Assembly: GCA_025603075.1 (NCBI GenBank)
Contig: MU626478.1
Coordinates: forward strand, 1 to 31,536
DNA length: 31,536 nucleotides
Reading direction: 5' to 3'
Source of the DNA: Neoconidiobolus thromboides FSU 785
Taxonomy: Eukaryota > Entomophthoromycota > Entomophthoromycetes > Entomophthorales > Neoconidiobolaceae
This document shows, in pieces, positions 12,598 to 21,667 of the stretch. Positions within the stretch are counted from its first letter, which is position 1. Each line of letters begins with the position of its first letter. Below the pieces are notes generated by a model. That model was given only the letters and a program-made list of their open reading frames with translations. It did not search any database and was not told where the DNA came from. Both the position numbers and the translations under genes were made by a program.

Positions 12598-13272
12598 TCA
12601 TTTATTTTTACAAAAGACAACAAAAAAGATTTTACTACACTTTTTGCCCTCTTCACATTCCTGACTAATAAAGCGGCCATTAAAGCAAGTTTGAACTTTG
12701 CCATCTGATGAACACTTCTTTTCTTTACCTTCGCAAGCATCAGCTGGGGGTGAAGGAGGAGGGCGAAAGCTTGAAATACCTCTTTGGTTGAATCCACCTT
12801 GTATAGGGTTTTGGAAATTTGGATTGAAGCCACTACCTTGACTTCCAAATTGGTTTCCAGAAGGAGGTACTGAACTAAATGGGTTTTGAAAATTATTTCC
12901 AGTTTGACCAAATGGGTTTTGACTAGTAGGAATACCTTGAAACCCAAAATCTCCTTGCGGGGTATTAAATGAAGGATTCCTTTGAAAATTTTGAAATCCA
13001 CCAGGGCCATTAGCTCCGATAGGAAGGGTAAATGACCTTCCTTTTCCAGACCCGATTCCTTCTGATTCGTTCTCATCAGTAATTAAATCATCACCCTCAC
13101 TTTCAGTGGTAGATGCTTCACCATCTTCCTTTTTTATTTCAGCTGGAATAACTGGTTTCTCTTCAGCTGTTACTGAATCCTGTGGCATTAAATTGTTATT
13201 TAAAGGAATAGCATTGCTATTAGCCTTAACCAGTAAGGTAGTTAAACATAAAATGAGTAAGTGATATTTCAT
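12598..13272 (-). CDS. Secreted protein with C-terminal CBM19-like chitin-binding module
   Basis: A single-exon gene of 224 residues. Residues 1-18 form a signal peptide (MKYHLLILCLTTLLVKA). An acidic stretch (about 37-75) is followed by a low-complexity Asn/Gln/Pro/Phe/Gly region (about 80-170) with repeated NPF/QNP motifs, then a Pro-rich hinge. The C-terminal 45 residues carry six cysteines at 180, 187, 196, 206, 212 and 221, with the pattern C-x6-C-x8-C-x9-C-x5-C-x8-C and the motif CFNGRFISQECEEGKKC. This resembles CBM19, the small chitin-binding domain of fungal chitinases, but there is no catalytic domain. It probably acts in or on the cell wall. The gene at 17363 has the same cysteine spacing with a different tail. 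Intrinsically disordered linkers vary rapidly, so only the module is informative. CBM19 membership is by pattern recognition only. Confidence 0.75.
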   Translation of the reverse strand: MKYHLLILCLTTLLVKANSNAIPLNNNLMPQDSVTAEEKPVIPAEIKKEDGEASTTESEGDDLITDENESEGIGSGKGRSFTLPIGANGPGGFQNFQRNPSFNTPQGDFGFQGIPTSQNPFGQTGNNFQNPFSSVPPSGNQFGSQGSGFNPNFQNPIQGGFNQRGISSFRPPPSPPADACEGKEKKCSSDGKVQTCFNGRFISQECEEGKKCSKIFFVVFCKNK

Positions 13273-13772
13273 AGTATTATTATAAAATAAATAGAATATA
13301 TTTTACTTGAGTTGTATTTAAATGATAATTATATTTTCATATTTAGATTATTTTAATTTTATGTTCATCTTATTATTAGTGCTAGGCCTGTATATCATTA
13401 CTATAATAAAAATATTAGAATACAATTAATTTGGCTGAAGTTGGAATTGAAATTTAAGTTTTGTAGTATAAAATTGATAGTAAAAGTTATTGATCAACAT
13501 AAAATATTAGAAAATCTTTAAAAATTAAATTGTTAAAAATAGTCAACTAATAAAAAAATATTTTTTTAACTCTAAAAAATTGTAACATATTTATTAATGA
13601 TCTATACGCTTAATAACAGTTTAAAATAATAAAATCATAAAAAATAACTAAATATATTTAAATGTTTATTTTTGAGGTCTTATTAAAAGAATTACTTTAT
13701 ATAACAAGTGCTAAATTTATAGCTTATATTTTATTTTGATTGAGAAGTCTAATTTTTATAAATATAAATTAT
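13273..13772. other. Intergenic region between the CBM19-like gene and HSP110
   Basis: 500 bp, very AT-rich. It holds the promoter of the minus-strand secreted protein and the 3' end of the chaperone gene. No open reading frame, RNA gene or repeat is supported. Confidence 0.5.
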
Positions 13773-16207
13773 TTAATCAATATCCATATCGTCTTGTTCT
13801 TGTTTTGGCTCTTCTGTAGCTTTTTCTGGAGATTGTTCACCTGAAGCTGGTTTAGGCTCTTCTACTTTAGGGGCTGGTTTAGGTTTACTTAAGATTGGAT
13901 TAGCTAAATATTGTAATTGATCTTGGCTTTGTTTGATTTGTGCAGAAGTGACCTTTGGTGTCTCGTATTTTGGTAAACTTTCAATGGTAGCTAATTCTGT
14001 CTTTAACCATTTTTCAAGTTCATTACATTTATTGACAATCTTTTCAAGTTCTTCTGGTGCAATATGATCATATTTTACATCACCACCAATAGCTAAATTA
14101 CGGTAACGTTCAATTTCTTTTTTGAGGTTTTCAGCAGCAAATGGACGTTGGCTTGATTCACGATATCTAGCAATAACTGGTGCTCCTATTTGGTTTAATT
14201 CTTCAATCTTGGATACATAGACACTCTTGGTAGTGTCTTCACCATCACCGTATAACCAATCTTCAACTTCATTTAAGGAAGCAATAAATGAGTCTTTAAT
14301 AGTTGGATCAATATAACTAGAATAAGCTCCACTAAGTTTTGAGCGAGTATCATAAACATATTCTTCTAAAGCATTTTTAGCATGCTCAGTATCGGTGACT
14401 AATTTATCTGAAGCGTACATATCATTTTCAACTTCTTTATAACGACCAAGGATATTTTCATCAAGGCTGTTAGTTTGACTAACAACTGGAAGGTCATGTT
14501 TTTTAATAACCTTTTTGGTTTTTGGTGGGTCTTCTGGGTTATCACCTTCAGCTGGCTCTTCAGTTTGAATGATCTCTTCAGCAATATGAGCTGATTCAAC
14601 ATTAATGACACCATGAAGATTGACTCTAGCTTTAACTTTTACGGTTGAAAGTTCACCATCTTTAAGGGAAGTAACATTTTTGACAGAGAAAGTTCCGATC
14701 CATGGGTTAGTGCCAGCTGGTAGTTTTTTTGGGTTAGAATAATTAGCCTGGAACTCAAATGGCTCTTTACGGTAGAAAGTTAAAATCTTTGAGCTTGGTA
14801 CTGGGTTTTTGAAACTAAAAACATCGACTTCGGAATCAGCACCTCCTTCAGTAGAAGTCCAGGTGAATTTAACTGGGAAATTAAGGATATCAGTAACTGA
14901 GAAATCACGTACCTTAAAGACAGGTGAGAGGATAGCACATTGAAGAGCACAACCACGAGAAACAGCTTCATCTTGATTAAGTGTGAAGCTTAGCTCTTTT
15001 CCTAAAAGAGATGAGATCTTCTCTTTGACAGTTGGGATACGACTAGTTCCGCCTACAATCTCAACACTGTAAATTTGATCAGTACCCCATCCAACCTCAG
15101 CAATAACATCTGAAAGTGGTTTAGCGAGACGTTCTAATTGATCTTGAATCAATTCTTCAAATTCTTCTCTTTTCATTAATGCAGATACATCCCTATCCTC
15201 CATGATAGATTCAATATTAAGTGGAGCTTGGCTGTTAGCGGAAAGAACTTTCTTTAATTTTTCTACTCCAGTACGAAGACGGAAAGTAGCTTTAGGGTTG
15301 CTGAGAATATCAATCTTATATTTTTCTTTGAAAACTTGAGCAAAATGATTGACTAAAAGTTCATCAATATAGCGACCACCTACTTTGTTATCATAAGCAG
15401 TAGCTTTAACATTGAGCTGACCTTTGATATATGAAACAGCAGCAACTGAATAAGAAGAGTGACCAACATCAACGATGATAACGTTACGTGGTTCGGTTTC
15501 TGGTAAATCAGTCTTGGTGATACCATAACCAAGAGCAGAAGCAGTGATTTCGTTCATAATTCTCAAGCAGTTGAGGTTGGCGATTTGACAAGCGTCTAAA
15601 AGAGCACGTCTTTGTCTATCATTAAACCATCCAGGAACTGAGACTACAACATCAGAGCATGGAAGTTTAAGTTCATTAGCAGCAGTATCACGAAGTTTTC
15701 CGAGATACATACCCATAAGTTGAGTGGCAGTGAAGGTAGTTGGTTCCCCTTTAAAGTTAACTTTAACACCAACTTGTCCATCAACATCAACAAGTTCAGC
15801 ATTGATAAATCTCTTTTCTACTTCGATTTCTGGGTCATTGAAAGATCTACCAATAATACGTTTTAAAGAACCAACAGTATTTTTGAAATTGGAAACTTCC
15901 TATTATTAACTTAATAAAAAGAATATCTAAAATGAAAAAATAAATACCTGAGTTTTGGCAGATTCGCCAATATATCTTTGTTTAGTACCAAATGAAACTA
16001 AAGAACTAAATAATATTAATACCTTATTTTCAATATTAGTATTATAACTTACGGTGTATCACGGTTGGATACTTCATTAGTGATAACATCGATACCACGA
16101 TTTCTAGCAACAGCAATGTAAGAAGAAAGATTACCTAAGTCAATACCTAATAATGGTTAAGATTATGTATGTATTGTTATAATAACGGACATACCAACAA
16201 CTGACAT
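13773..16207 (-). CDS. SSE1: Hsp110 family chaperone / Hsp70 nucleotide-exchange factor (Sse1-like)
   Basis: Four exons on the minus strand: 16195-16207 (13 nt), 16053-16146, 15948-16005 and 13773-15899, with introns of 47-48 nt. Protein of 763 residues (Sse1-type proteins about 690-850). The nucleotide-binding domain begins with [17 protein letters not shown] and [18 protein letters not shown]. The Hsp110-specific DLGN replaces the DLGTT of canonical Hsp70. [37 protein letters not shown] and [16 protein letters not shown] follow, to about residue 385. The C-terminal half has the extended acidic insert ([14 protein letters not shown] region), the helical lid, and an acidic tail ending MDID. 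Sse1-type proteins exchange ADP on cytosolic Hsp70 and hold unfolded clients. A TTTCGAGAAC heat-shock element lies about 90 bp upstream. The first exon carries only four codons plus one base. Confidence 0.95.
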
Positions 16208-16296
16208 TTTTTTAAATTTTAGTGTAAAACTATTTTAATGAAAAACAGAAATTTAAATATCTTATATATATTTTAACCTCGAGTCTTCCAATTATA

Positions 16297-16306
16297 TTTC
16301 GAGAAC
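16297..16306 (-). promoter_or_regulatory. Heat-shock element upstream of HSP110
   Basis: TTTCGAGAAC fits nTTCnnGAAn, two inverted nGAAn units as bound by Hsf1. It sits 90-99 bp upstream of the chaperone start codon. A looser three-unit array (ATTCT AGAGG TGAAA) is at 16414-16428. The fit to a chaperone promoter makes a functional site likely. Confidence 0.55.
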
Positions 16307-17302
16307 AAAATCAAATCATATAAATTTTAGAACAATTTTAATGCTTTTAATTTGATAAAATTTAATTCTTTTACCCTTTTGAAATTCATAATTCGGCTTT
16401 TTCTTTCTAGCAAATTCTAGAGGTGAAATTGGGTTAGAAGTGGTAATTCAAAATGCTCACCTTTTTATTCAACTGATTCAATTGGGAATGTTTTTTTTAG
16501 CTTTAACATTTTGTCCATTTTTTAAGAACTGCTGAGTAAAAAGATTCTTATTAGAATTCTTATATAAAAAACATAGCCTATTATCTACATTAACCTTAAC
16601 TATTCATTCATAATGAGCATAATATTATATTACTTCTATTATTTTATAAACAAGATTTTATAAAATATTATGAAGTATTAACAAAAAGATATCCAAAACA
16701 ATATAATATTAAAGTAATCCTTTTAACCTGATATATTTATATTAAATCATGCATTATCCATAAATCAAAATAAAACCATCACGATAAATATTTTTTAGTT
16801 TTAATACTAAATTAATAATATAAAGTATTATATATAGATATTTTTTATAAACTTTAAATTAACAAAATTAGATAATTAAACTGTATTTTTAATATATAAA
16901 GTTTGTCAAGATGAAACTAAATAGTTGAATATGCTTTAGATAGATTTATACCATATTAAAATATCTATTCAAAATAAGTTCCCTATAAATAACATTATAT
17001 TAAAGTCACAAAAAACACTATAAGTATTAACTAAAAACTCAGATGTGCAGTCAAACGTTATTTATATTGTATTATTACTTTAAATGTAACTTGGGTTTAT
17101 TTATGATTTGATATTTTATTTAGAATATTATTGATGGCACATTTCAAACTTTAAACCTTGATTTTCAAATATACTTAAAATAGAAAATACTTTTAGAAAT
17201 GAAATGATTCTAAATAAAGATATTTAAATTTAAATGATAGTCAATTAAGATAAGCATATTTATAAATAAAATAAAATAAAATGAAACATTATAAAATAAG
17301 TC

Positions 17303-17312
17303 TATATAAATA
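17303..17312 (+). promoter_or_regulatory. TATA box of the RPDPY-tailed secreted protein
   Basis: TATATAAATA lies about 50 bp upstream of the ATG at 17363. It matches TATAWAWR. In AT-rich DNA such matches are common, but the spacing suits a core promoter with a short leader. Confidence 0.4.
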
Positions 17313-17362
17313 CAGGTGGAAGTATAGGATAATAATTAAACTTCTGGAAAGTTAATTTTAGA

Positions 17363-17947
17363 ATGAGATTAAACAACCCATATTCTATACTAATAACTAC
17401 TGTCTTATTACAAGGTACACTGTTGGCCGAAAAGGCCGAAAAGGCGGGAAATGCACCGGAAATAGCTAAAAACATGCCCCCACCTCCAGGAAGAGGTAGT
17501 TGTTCAAGAGATGGCGACATGTTTTGTAATGGACAAGGCTTTGACACATGTGATCATGGTCAATTAGTTTATAGAGCTTGTGCACCTGGAACCACATGTA
17601 GACAAATTAAACCAACTACAATCCTTTGTGATTATCCACAAAGAATAATGCCTCCTCGTCCAGATCCTTATGACAATCCTCCTCGTCCAGATCCTTATGA
17701 TAGTCCTCCTCGTCCAGACCCATACGGTTCACCTCGTCCAGATCCGTACGGTTCTCCACGCCCTGATCCATATGGTCATCCTCGTCCAGACCCATACGGT
17801 TCACCTCGTCCAGATCCATATGGTCCTCCACGTCCTGATCCATATGGTCCTCCTCCACGTCCTGATCCATATGGTTCTCCACGTCCTGATCCGTACGGTC
17901 CTCCTCCACGTCCTGATCCATATAATTCACCACCTCCAAATTACTGA
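17363..17947 (+). CDS. Secreted CBM19-like protein with a tandem RPDPY proline-rich tail
   Basis: A single-exon gene of 194 residues. Residues 1-22 look like a signal peptide (hydrophobic YSILITTVLLQGTLLA). A short linker ends in PPPPG. The Cys module has cysteines at 47, 55, 63, 73, 79 and 89, spacing 7-7-9-5-9, and the motif GFDTCDHGQLVYRACAPGTTC, again CBM19-like. From residue about 96 to the end there are 11 tandem units built on P-R-P-D-P-Y-(G/D/N)-x. Module first and repeat last is the reverse of the order in the gene at 12598. The repeat resembles extracellular proline-rich wall or coat proteins and may act as an extended, Tyr-rich spacer or cross-linking tail. Repeat units differ at synonymous positions, so the array is not a very recent expansion. 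Catalytic function is absent. The role is unknown. Confidence 0.75.
   Translation: MRLNNPYSILITTVLLQGTLLAEKAEKAGNAPEIAKNMPPPPGRGSCSRDGDMFCNGQGFDTCDHGQLVYRACAPGTTCRQIKPTTILCDYPQRIMPPRPDPYDNPPRPDPYDSPPRPDPYGSPRPDPYGSPRPDPYGHPRPDPYGSPRPDPYGPPRPDPYGPPPRPDPYGSPRPDPYGPPPRPDPYNSPPPNY
17651..17929 (+). repeat. Tandem coding repeat, 11 RPDPY units
   Basis: Units of 24 or 27 bases, built on CCTCGTCCAGATCCATATGG with synonymous changes, encode PRPDPYG-S/P/H or PRPDPYD-N/S. Early units use CGTCCAGA and later units CGTCCTGA, suggesting at least two expansion steps. Such arrays are prone to length polymorphism. Confidence 0.9.
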
Positions 17948-18261
17948 TTTAAAATATTAAATAAAACGAATTTTTAATACTTTAGTTTTTTTCATTATTA
18001 GCTATGCCAAAATTTATGTTATCCTTAACATTAATAAATATTTATGATATTAAATAGTAGTAACATTGAATTTTTACTTTAAGATCTTCACAATATTTTT
18101 AGTAAATTATTAATTACTATGAATTATAGATAAAGTCTATAAATTCATGATGACGATGTTATTTAAATTATGACTTTTTTTTATTTGCTGTCAATTATCA
18201 TCTGATTATTTGAAATATATATAAAGCAATTATGCTTGTTGTGGTATTTTTTATTTATAAT
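17948..18261. other. Intergenic spacer with no recognised feature
   Basis: 314 bp of AT-rich DNA between two plus-strand genes, carrying a 3' end and the CoA-transferase promoter. TATATATAAAG near 18215 could be a TATA box about 45 bp before the start at 18262. Confidence 0.4.
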
Positions 18262-19841
18262 ATGAATTACTTAAGGCAATTAAAATATTCAACTAGAAGA
18301 AGCATTGATGGACCATTAAAAGATATCAAAGTAATTGATCTCACAAGAGTATTAGGTAGTCAGATAAATACTGTTTAAATAGTGGACTATAATTAAGTAT
18401 TAGCTGGTCCTTATTGTACTATGTTATTAGGAGATATGGGGTAAATTATCGATATAAATTAATATTATAAATGAAAACCATATTATCAAAAATGAAACTA
18501 ATTTATCTAGTGCAGATATAATTAAAATAGAAAGGCCTGAACTCGGAGATGATACTCGTTCTTGGGGACCTCCATTTAAAAAAGCAATAACCCCAGAACA
18601 TTCAGCAGAGAGTGCTTATTTTTTAGCTGTAAATAGGAATAAACGTTCATTAACTTTAAATATAAAAGAAAAAGTTGGAAAAGAAATATTATATAAATTA
18701 ATTAAAGAGGCAGATGTATTAGTCGAAAATTACCTACCTGGTAAATTAGATGAATTGGGATTAAGTTACAAAATATTAAATGAAATAAATCCAAAATTAA
18801 TTTATGCTTCAATAACTGGTAATATGATAACATAATATAAAGTTATTTATTTATTTGTAGGCTATGGTCCAAGTGGTCCATATAAAAATAAACCAGGATA
18901 CGATGTAATGGTAGAAGCAGAAGGAGGTTTAATGCATATAACTGGAGAAAAAGAAGGTAGTCCAGTTAAAGTAGGAGTAGCAATAACAGGTAAACAAAAT
19001 TGTATAAAAACAAACATTTTATGTTAAATTACTATTTATCATATGTTAAATAGATATAACGACAGGTTAACAATATTATATTTTAATGATATTATCATTT
19101 ATTTTGTATTAGGATTATACGCCCATGGTTCTATAATAGCAGCATTATTTAAAAGATTTAAAACAAATAAAGGTCAAAAACTAGATATATCATTAATTGA
19201 AAGTCAAATAGCATGTTTAGCTAATATAGCAAGTTCTTATTTAATTGGAGATATAAATAGTCAAAGACAAGGTACAGAACATGGATCAATTGTACCTTAT
19301 CAATCATTTCCAACTAAAGATGGTAATATAGTGATAGGAGCAGGGAATGACAAACAATTTAAAATATTATGTGAAAATGTCATAAAAGATGTTCAATTAC
19401 TAAATAATTCAAAATTTAAAAATAATTCAGAAAGAGTAAAAAATCGTATTGAATTAATTTCAATATTATCAAATTATTTCAAATCTAAAGACACTAAAGA
19501 ATGGTTAAATATTCTAAAGGATTTTCAAATACCCTATGCTCCTATTAATGATATAAAAGCAGCATTACAACATCCTCAAGTAATTAATAGAAATATGATA
19601 CAGTCAATTTTACATCCAACTTTAGGCAACATTAAATTAGTTGGTAAATTAATAATATTAAATTGAATTGAATCAACTAATTAGTATTAACTTATTAGGC
19701 CCAGCAGTAAAATATTCTGATAAAGATGTTTATATACGCTCACCACCACCAACACTTGGTCAACACAATAACGAAATTTTAATGAATTTAGGGTATTCGT
19801 TAAAAACAATTAATGAATTTAAAAATAATGGAGTTATTTAA
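18262..19841 (+). CDS. SUGCT: Class III (CaiB/BaiF family) CoA-transferase, SUGCT-like
   Basis: Seven exons: 18262-18355, 18404-18440, 18511-18818, 18861-18989, 19054-19065 (12-nt microexon), 19113-19643 and 19699-19841. Introns are 42-70 nt, giving 417 residues. After an Arg/Ser-containing leader that could be a mitochondrial targeting sequence (MNYLRQLKYSTRRS), the family signatures follow in order: LKDIKVIDLTRVLAGPYCTM, GDMGADIIKIERP, LAVNRNKRSLTLN, LVENYLPGKLDELGL, GYGPSGPYKNKPGYDVMVEA with the expected catalytic Asp at 161, GVAITDITTGLYAHG, then EHGSIVPYQSFPTKDGNIVI and SPPPTLGQHN. The GSIVPYQ and RSPPPTLGQH segments fit human SUGCT, which transfers CoA from succinyl-CoA to glutarate or hydroxymethylglutarate in mitochondria. 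Other class III transferases (formyl- or carnitine-CoA) are possible. Without the microexon the DITTG motif and the frame are both lost. Confidence 0.9.
19054..19065 (+). other. 12-nt microexon of the CoA-transferase gene
   Basis: ATATAACGACAG is flanked by TAG on the left and GTTAAC on the right. It joins a one-base phase on each side and restores VAITDITTGLYAHG, where this family normally reads T-D-x-x-T-G-x-Y-A. Skipping it keeps the frame but removes four conserved residues. Confidence 0.85.
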
Positions 19842-20711
19842 TTAAATTGATTGAATTGATTAAATTTAATAAAGTATAAAATAAATGTTTTACTTTAATA
19901 ATATTTATTATTGTTTTAAGAATAATAAATAATAATAATGTCTTTTTAAACTTTATACATAAACTTTTGTAAAAAAGGCTATATCCTCATATAATTTTAA
20001 CCTTCTAGTTTAATAATAATTCTTAATATATGAATCATTATTTTAATTAATTTTATTGATAATATATATTATTATTTGCGTAAATTTTTAAAGAGTTGGT
20101 AGTGTTAAAGATTTGATATCATAAATAGTTGTTTCCCTCTCTCTTACCTTATCCGTTTCTTTTGCTATCAGTTTACACAGTTCTTTTTATTAGAAAATTC
20201 ACAAATCCTACGAAGTTTTCCATTATCAAGGAGACTAAAAGTATTCTCTTACTATTATTTTTATTGAATAAAAAAAAAGATTGGAAAAAGGTTAGGCTAA
20301 TTAATAATATTAAAATGAAAGAAGCTCTCTCCTCATGGCCTTTACCTTCTGTTTATTACTCTTTTTTATTTACATTCGTTAGTAAACCTTTGAGGAGCCT
20401 ATATCTCTTTCAAGAACATAAAAAACTTACTTCTAATTTTTAATAATATATAATATATTTTATTTTAATAAAAATATTTAAGTGTTTTTATTATACTGAA
20501 AATATTACTAAAAATGGTTTAAACATCTCAATTGATAACCAATTAACCGCTAATTTGGTAGATAAATAATTTAATGACCTAATTTTAAATAATATGAGAG
20601 GTTTATTATTAAAAATAATGATGAGTTTATTAAACTTTTATAAATGAAACGAAACATCAATATGAAGTAAAATAAACTTTGCTTTTATTCCTTTTTACTA
20701 AAAGATAAACA
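19842..20711. other. Intergenic region with a pyrimidine-richer block
   Basis: About 870 bp. The block 20125-20440 is less AT-monotonous than its surroundings and keeps one plus-strand frame open for 104 codons from a TTG, but there is no ATG until the middle and no recognisable domain. CTCCTCA near 20328 and TGAGGAG near 20391 could pair as a stem. It may be a decayed gene or an unrecognised transcript. The rest is plain AT-rich DNA. Confidence 0.35.
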
Positions 20712-21284
20712 ATGAAAAAAATAGCAGAGAGTTATTTAAAAAGTAATTCAACTAGTGATTGTATCAAGTGTAACCAAGAGAGAATAACTTGTAAGGGATG
20801 TTATTCTGATAGTCTGTGTATAATTTCGGAGAAAACATGCTTTGAGTGCCCTAAAGCAACTTGTATACAAAAATCAATATTAGAAAACATACCAATAAAT
20901 AAAATGAGTAATACTACAATAATAATTATTAGTCTCCTCGTTGTTTCAATAATATCTTTGATATTGGTAATTCTAGTAATGATAAGAAGGAAATATTTTA
21001 AGGAAAGTTATATTAATCTCAAAGAGAAAAAACATACCAATGATGATTCATTTTTACGCAAACTGCTCAATAGTAATAATGAGAACTCTTTTTTAAACAA
21101 GTTAGTTAATAAGAACCATAAACGTGATTCATCTACATTTTCAATGTTGAACTTTGCTTGGGATGAAGGAGATGAATTGGATCAAGAGATTAGCTTTGAA
21201 GAGATGTTAAAAACCGACCCAAAAGAAGTATGTAAATTTGAAATCTGTAAACTGGAAAAAGCTAAATTATTCGAGATTCGCTAA
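20712..21284 (+). CDS. Opy2-like single-pass membrane protein
   Basis: A single-exon gene of 190 residues. There is no cleavable signal peptide. A short N-terminal segment has eight cysteines at 17, 20, 27, 30, 36, 43, 46 and 51 (CIKC, CKGC, SLCI, TCFECPKATC). One strong membrane helix follows at about 69-91 (TIIIISLLVVSIISLILVIL), then RRK, so the Cys-rich part should face outside. The cytosolic tail of about 100 residues is charged, with FLRKLLNSNN/FLNKLVNKNH duplicated segments near 114-133 and an acidic stretch WDEGDELDQEISFEEML. This architecture and the cysteine pattern resemble Opy2, the fungal membrane anchor that recruits Ste50 in the HOG osmosensing and filamentous-growth MAPK pathways. 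The cytosolic tail of Opy2 is poorly conserved, so the assignment rests on the ectodomain pattern and topology. An unrelated small cysteine-rich membrane protein is the alternative. Confidence 0.6.
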   Translation: MKKIAESYLKSNSTSDCIKCNQERITCKGCYSDSLCIISEKTCFECPKATCIQKSILENIPINKMSNTTIIIISLLVVSIISLILVILVMIRRKYFKESYINLKEKKHTNDDSFLRKLLNSNNENSFLNKLVNKNHKRDSSTFSMLNFAWDEGDELDQEISFEEMLKTDPKEVCKFEICKLEKAKLFEIR

Positions 21285-21667
21285 TATGTTAATTAATTTT
21301 TATTATTAATTTTTTATTAATAAAATTAATATCTGATATTTATTGTTAATTCAATTATACTCTTCGAGATAAATTGTTATTTAGTTATTAATCTTCATAA
21401 TCACATAAATATTGTATAATCTAATGACCTTTTGCTCCATATATAATGTTAGTTACAAAACAAACTATCAATATTATAAAATACTATTTAATCGAGATTA
21501 ACGATTTAAATAAAAATATTTGATATCTAAAGTTCAATTAAAATTTTAATTAAAAATTATTCATTATAGATTTATAAACTAAATAGATTGATTTTATGTA
21601 AAATACAATAGAGTATTAAAAATACAGATAAGTGGGACAACGAAAAGGATCCTAAAAACTTTTAAGT
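21285..21667. other. Convergent intergenic spacer with no recognised feature
   Basis: 383 bp of AT-rich DNA between the stop codons of the Opy2-like gene (+) and the Sec7 gene (-). Both 3' ends must lie here. Nothing else is seen. Confidence 0.4.

Larger units (their letters stand above)
16208..17362. other. Divergent promoter region between HSP110 and the RPDPY-tailed secreted protein
   Basis: About 1.15 kb separating divergently transcribed genes. Near the chaperone it holds a heat-shock element (16297-16306) and a second imperfect array of GAA/TTC units around 16414-16428. Near the other gene it holds a TATA box (17303-17310). The middle, 16450-17280, is plain AT-rich DNA with nothing recognised. 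Confidence 0.5.

Noticed and set aside
12549-13076. 175-codon open frame overlapping the CBM19-like gene
   Set aside because: Alternate frame, no signal peptide or domain. The overlapping 224-residue frame has both.
17651-17929. Regular short repeats that could suggest a CRISPR-like array
   Set aside because: Contiguous coding units with no spacers, in a eukaryotic secreted protein gene.
17616-17960. Antisense and alternate-frame open frames over the RPDPY repeat
   Set aside because: A tandem repeat keeps all frames open. Only the frame with signal peptide and six-cysteine module makes sense.
20129-20443. 104-codon plus-strand open frame
   Set aside because: It begins at TTG, not ATG, is hydrophobic low complexity, and shows no family motif. 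Kept only as a compositional oddity.
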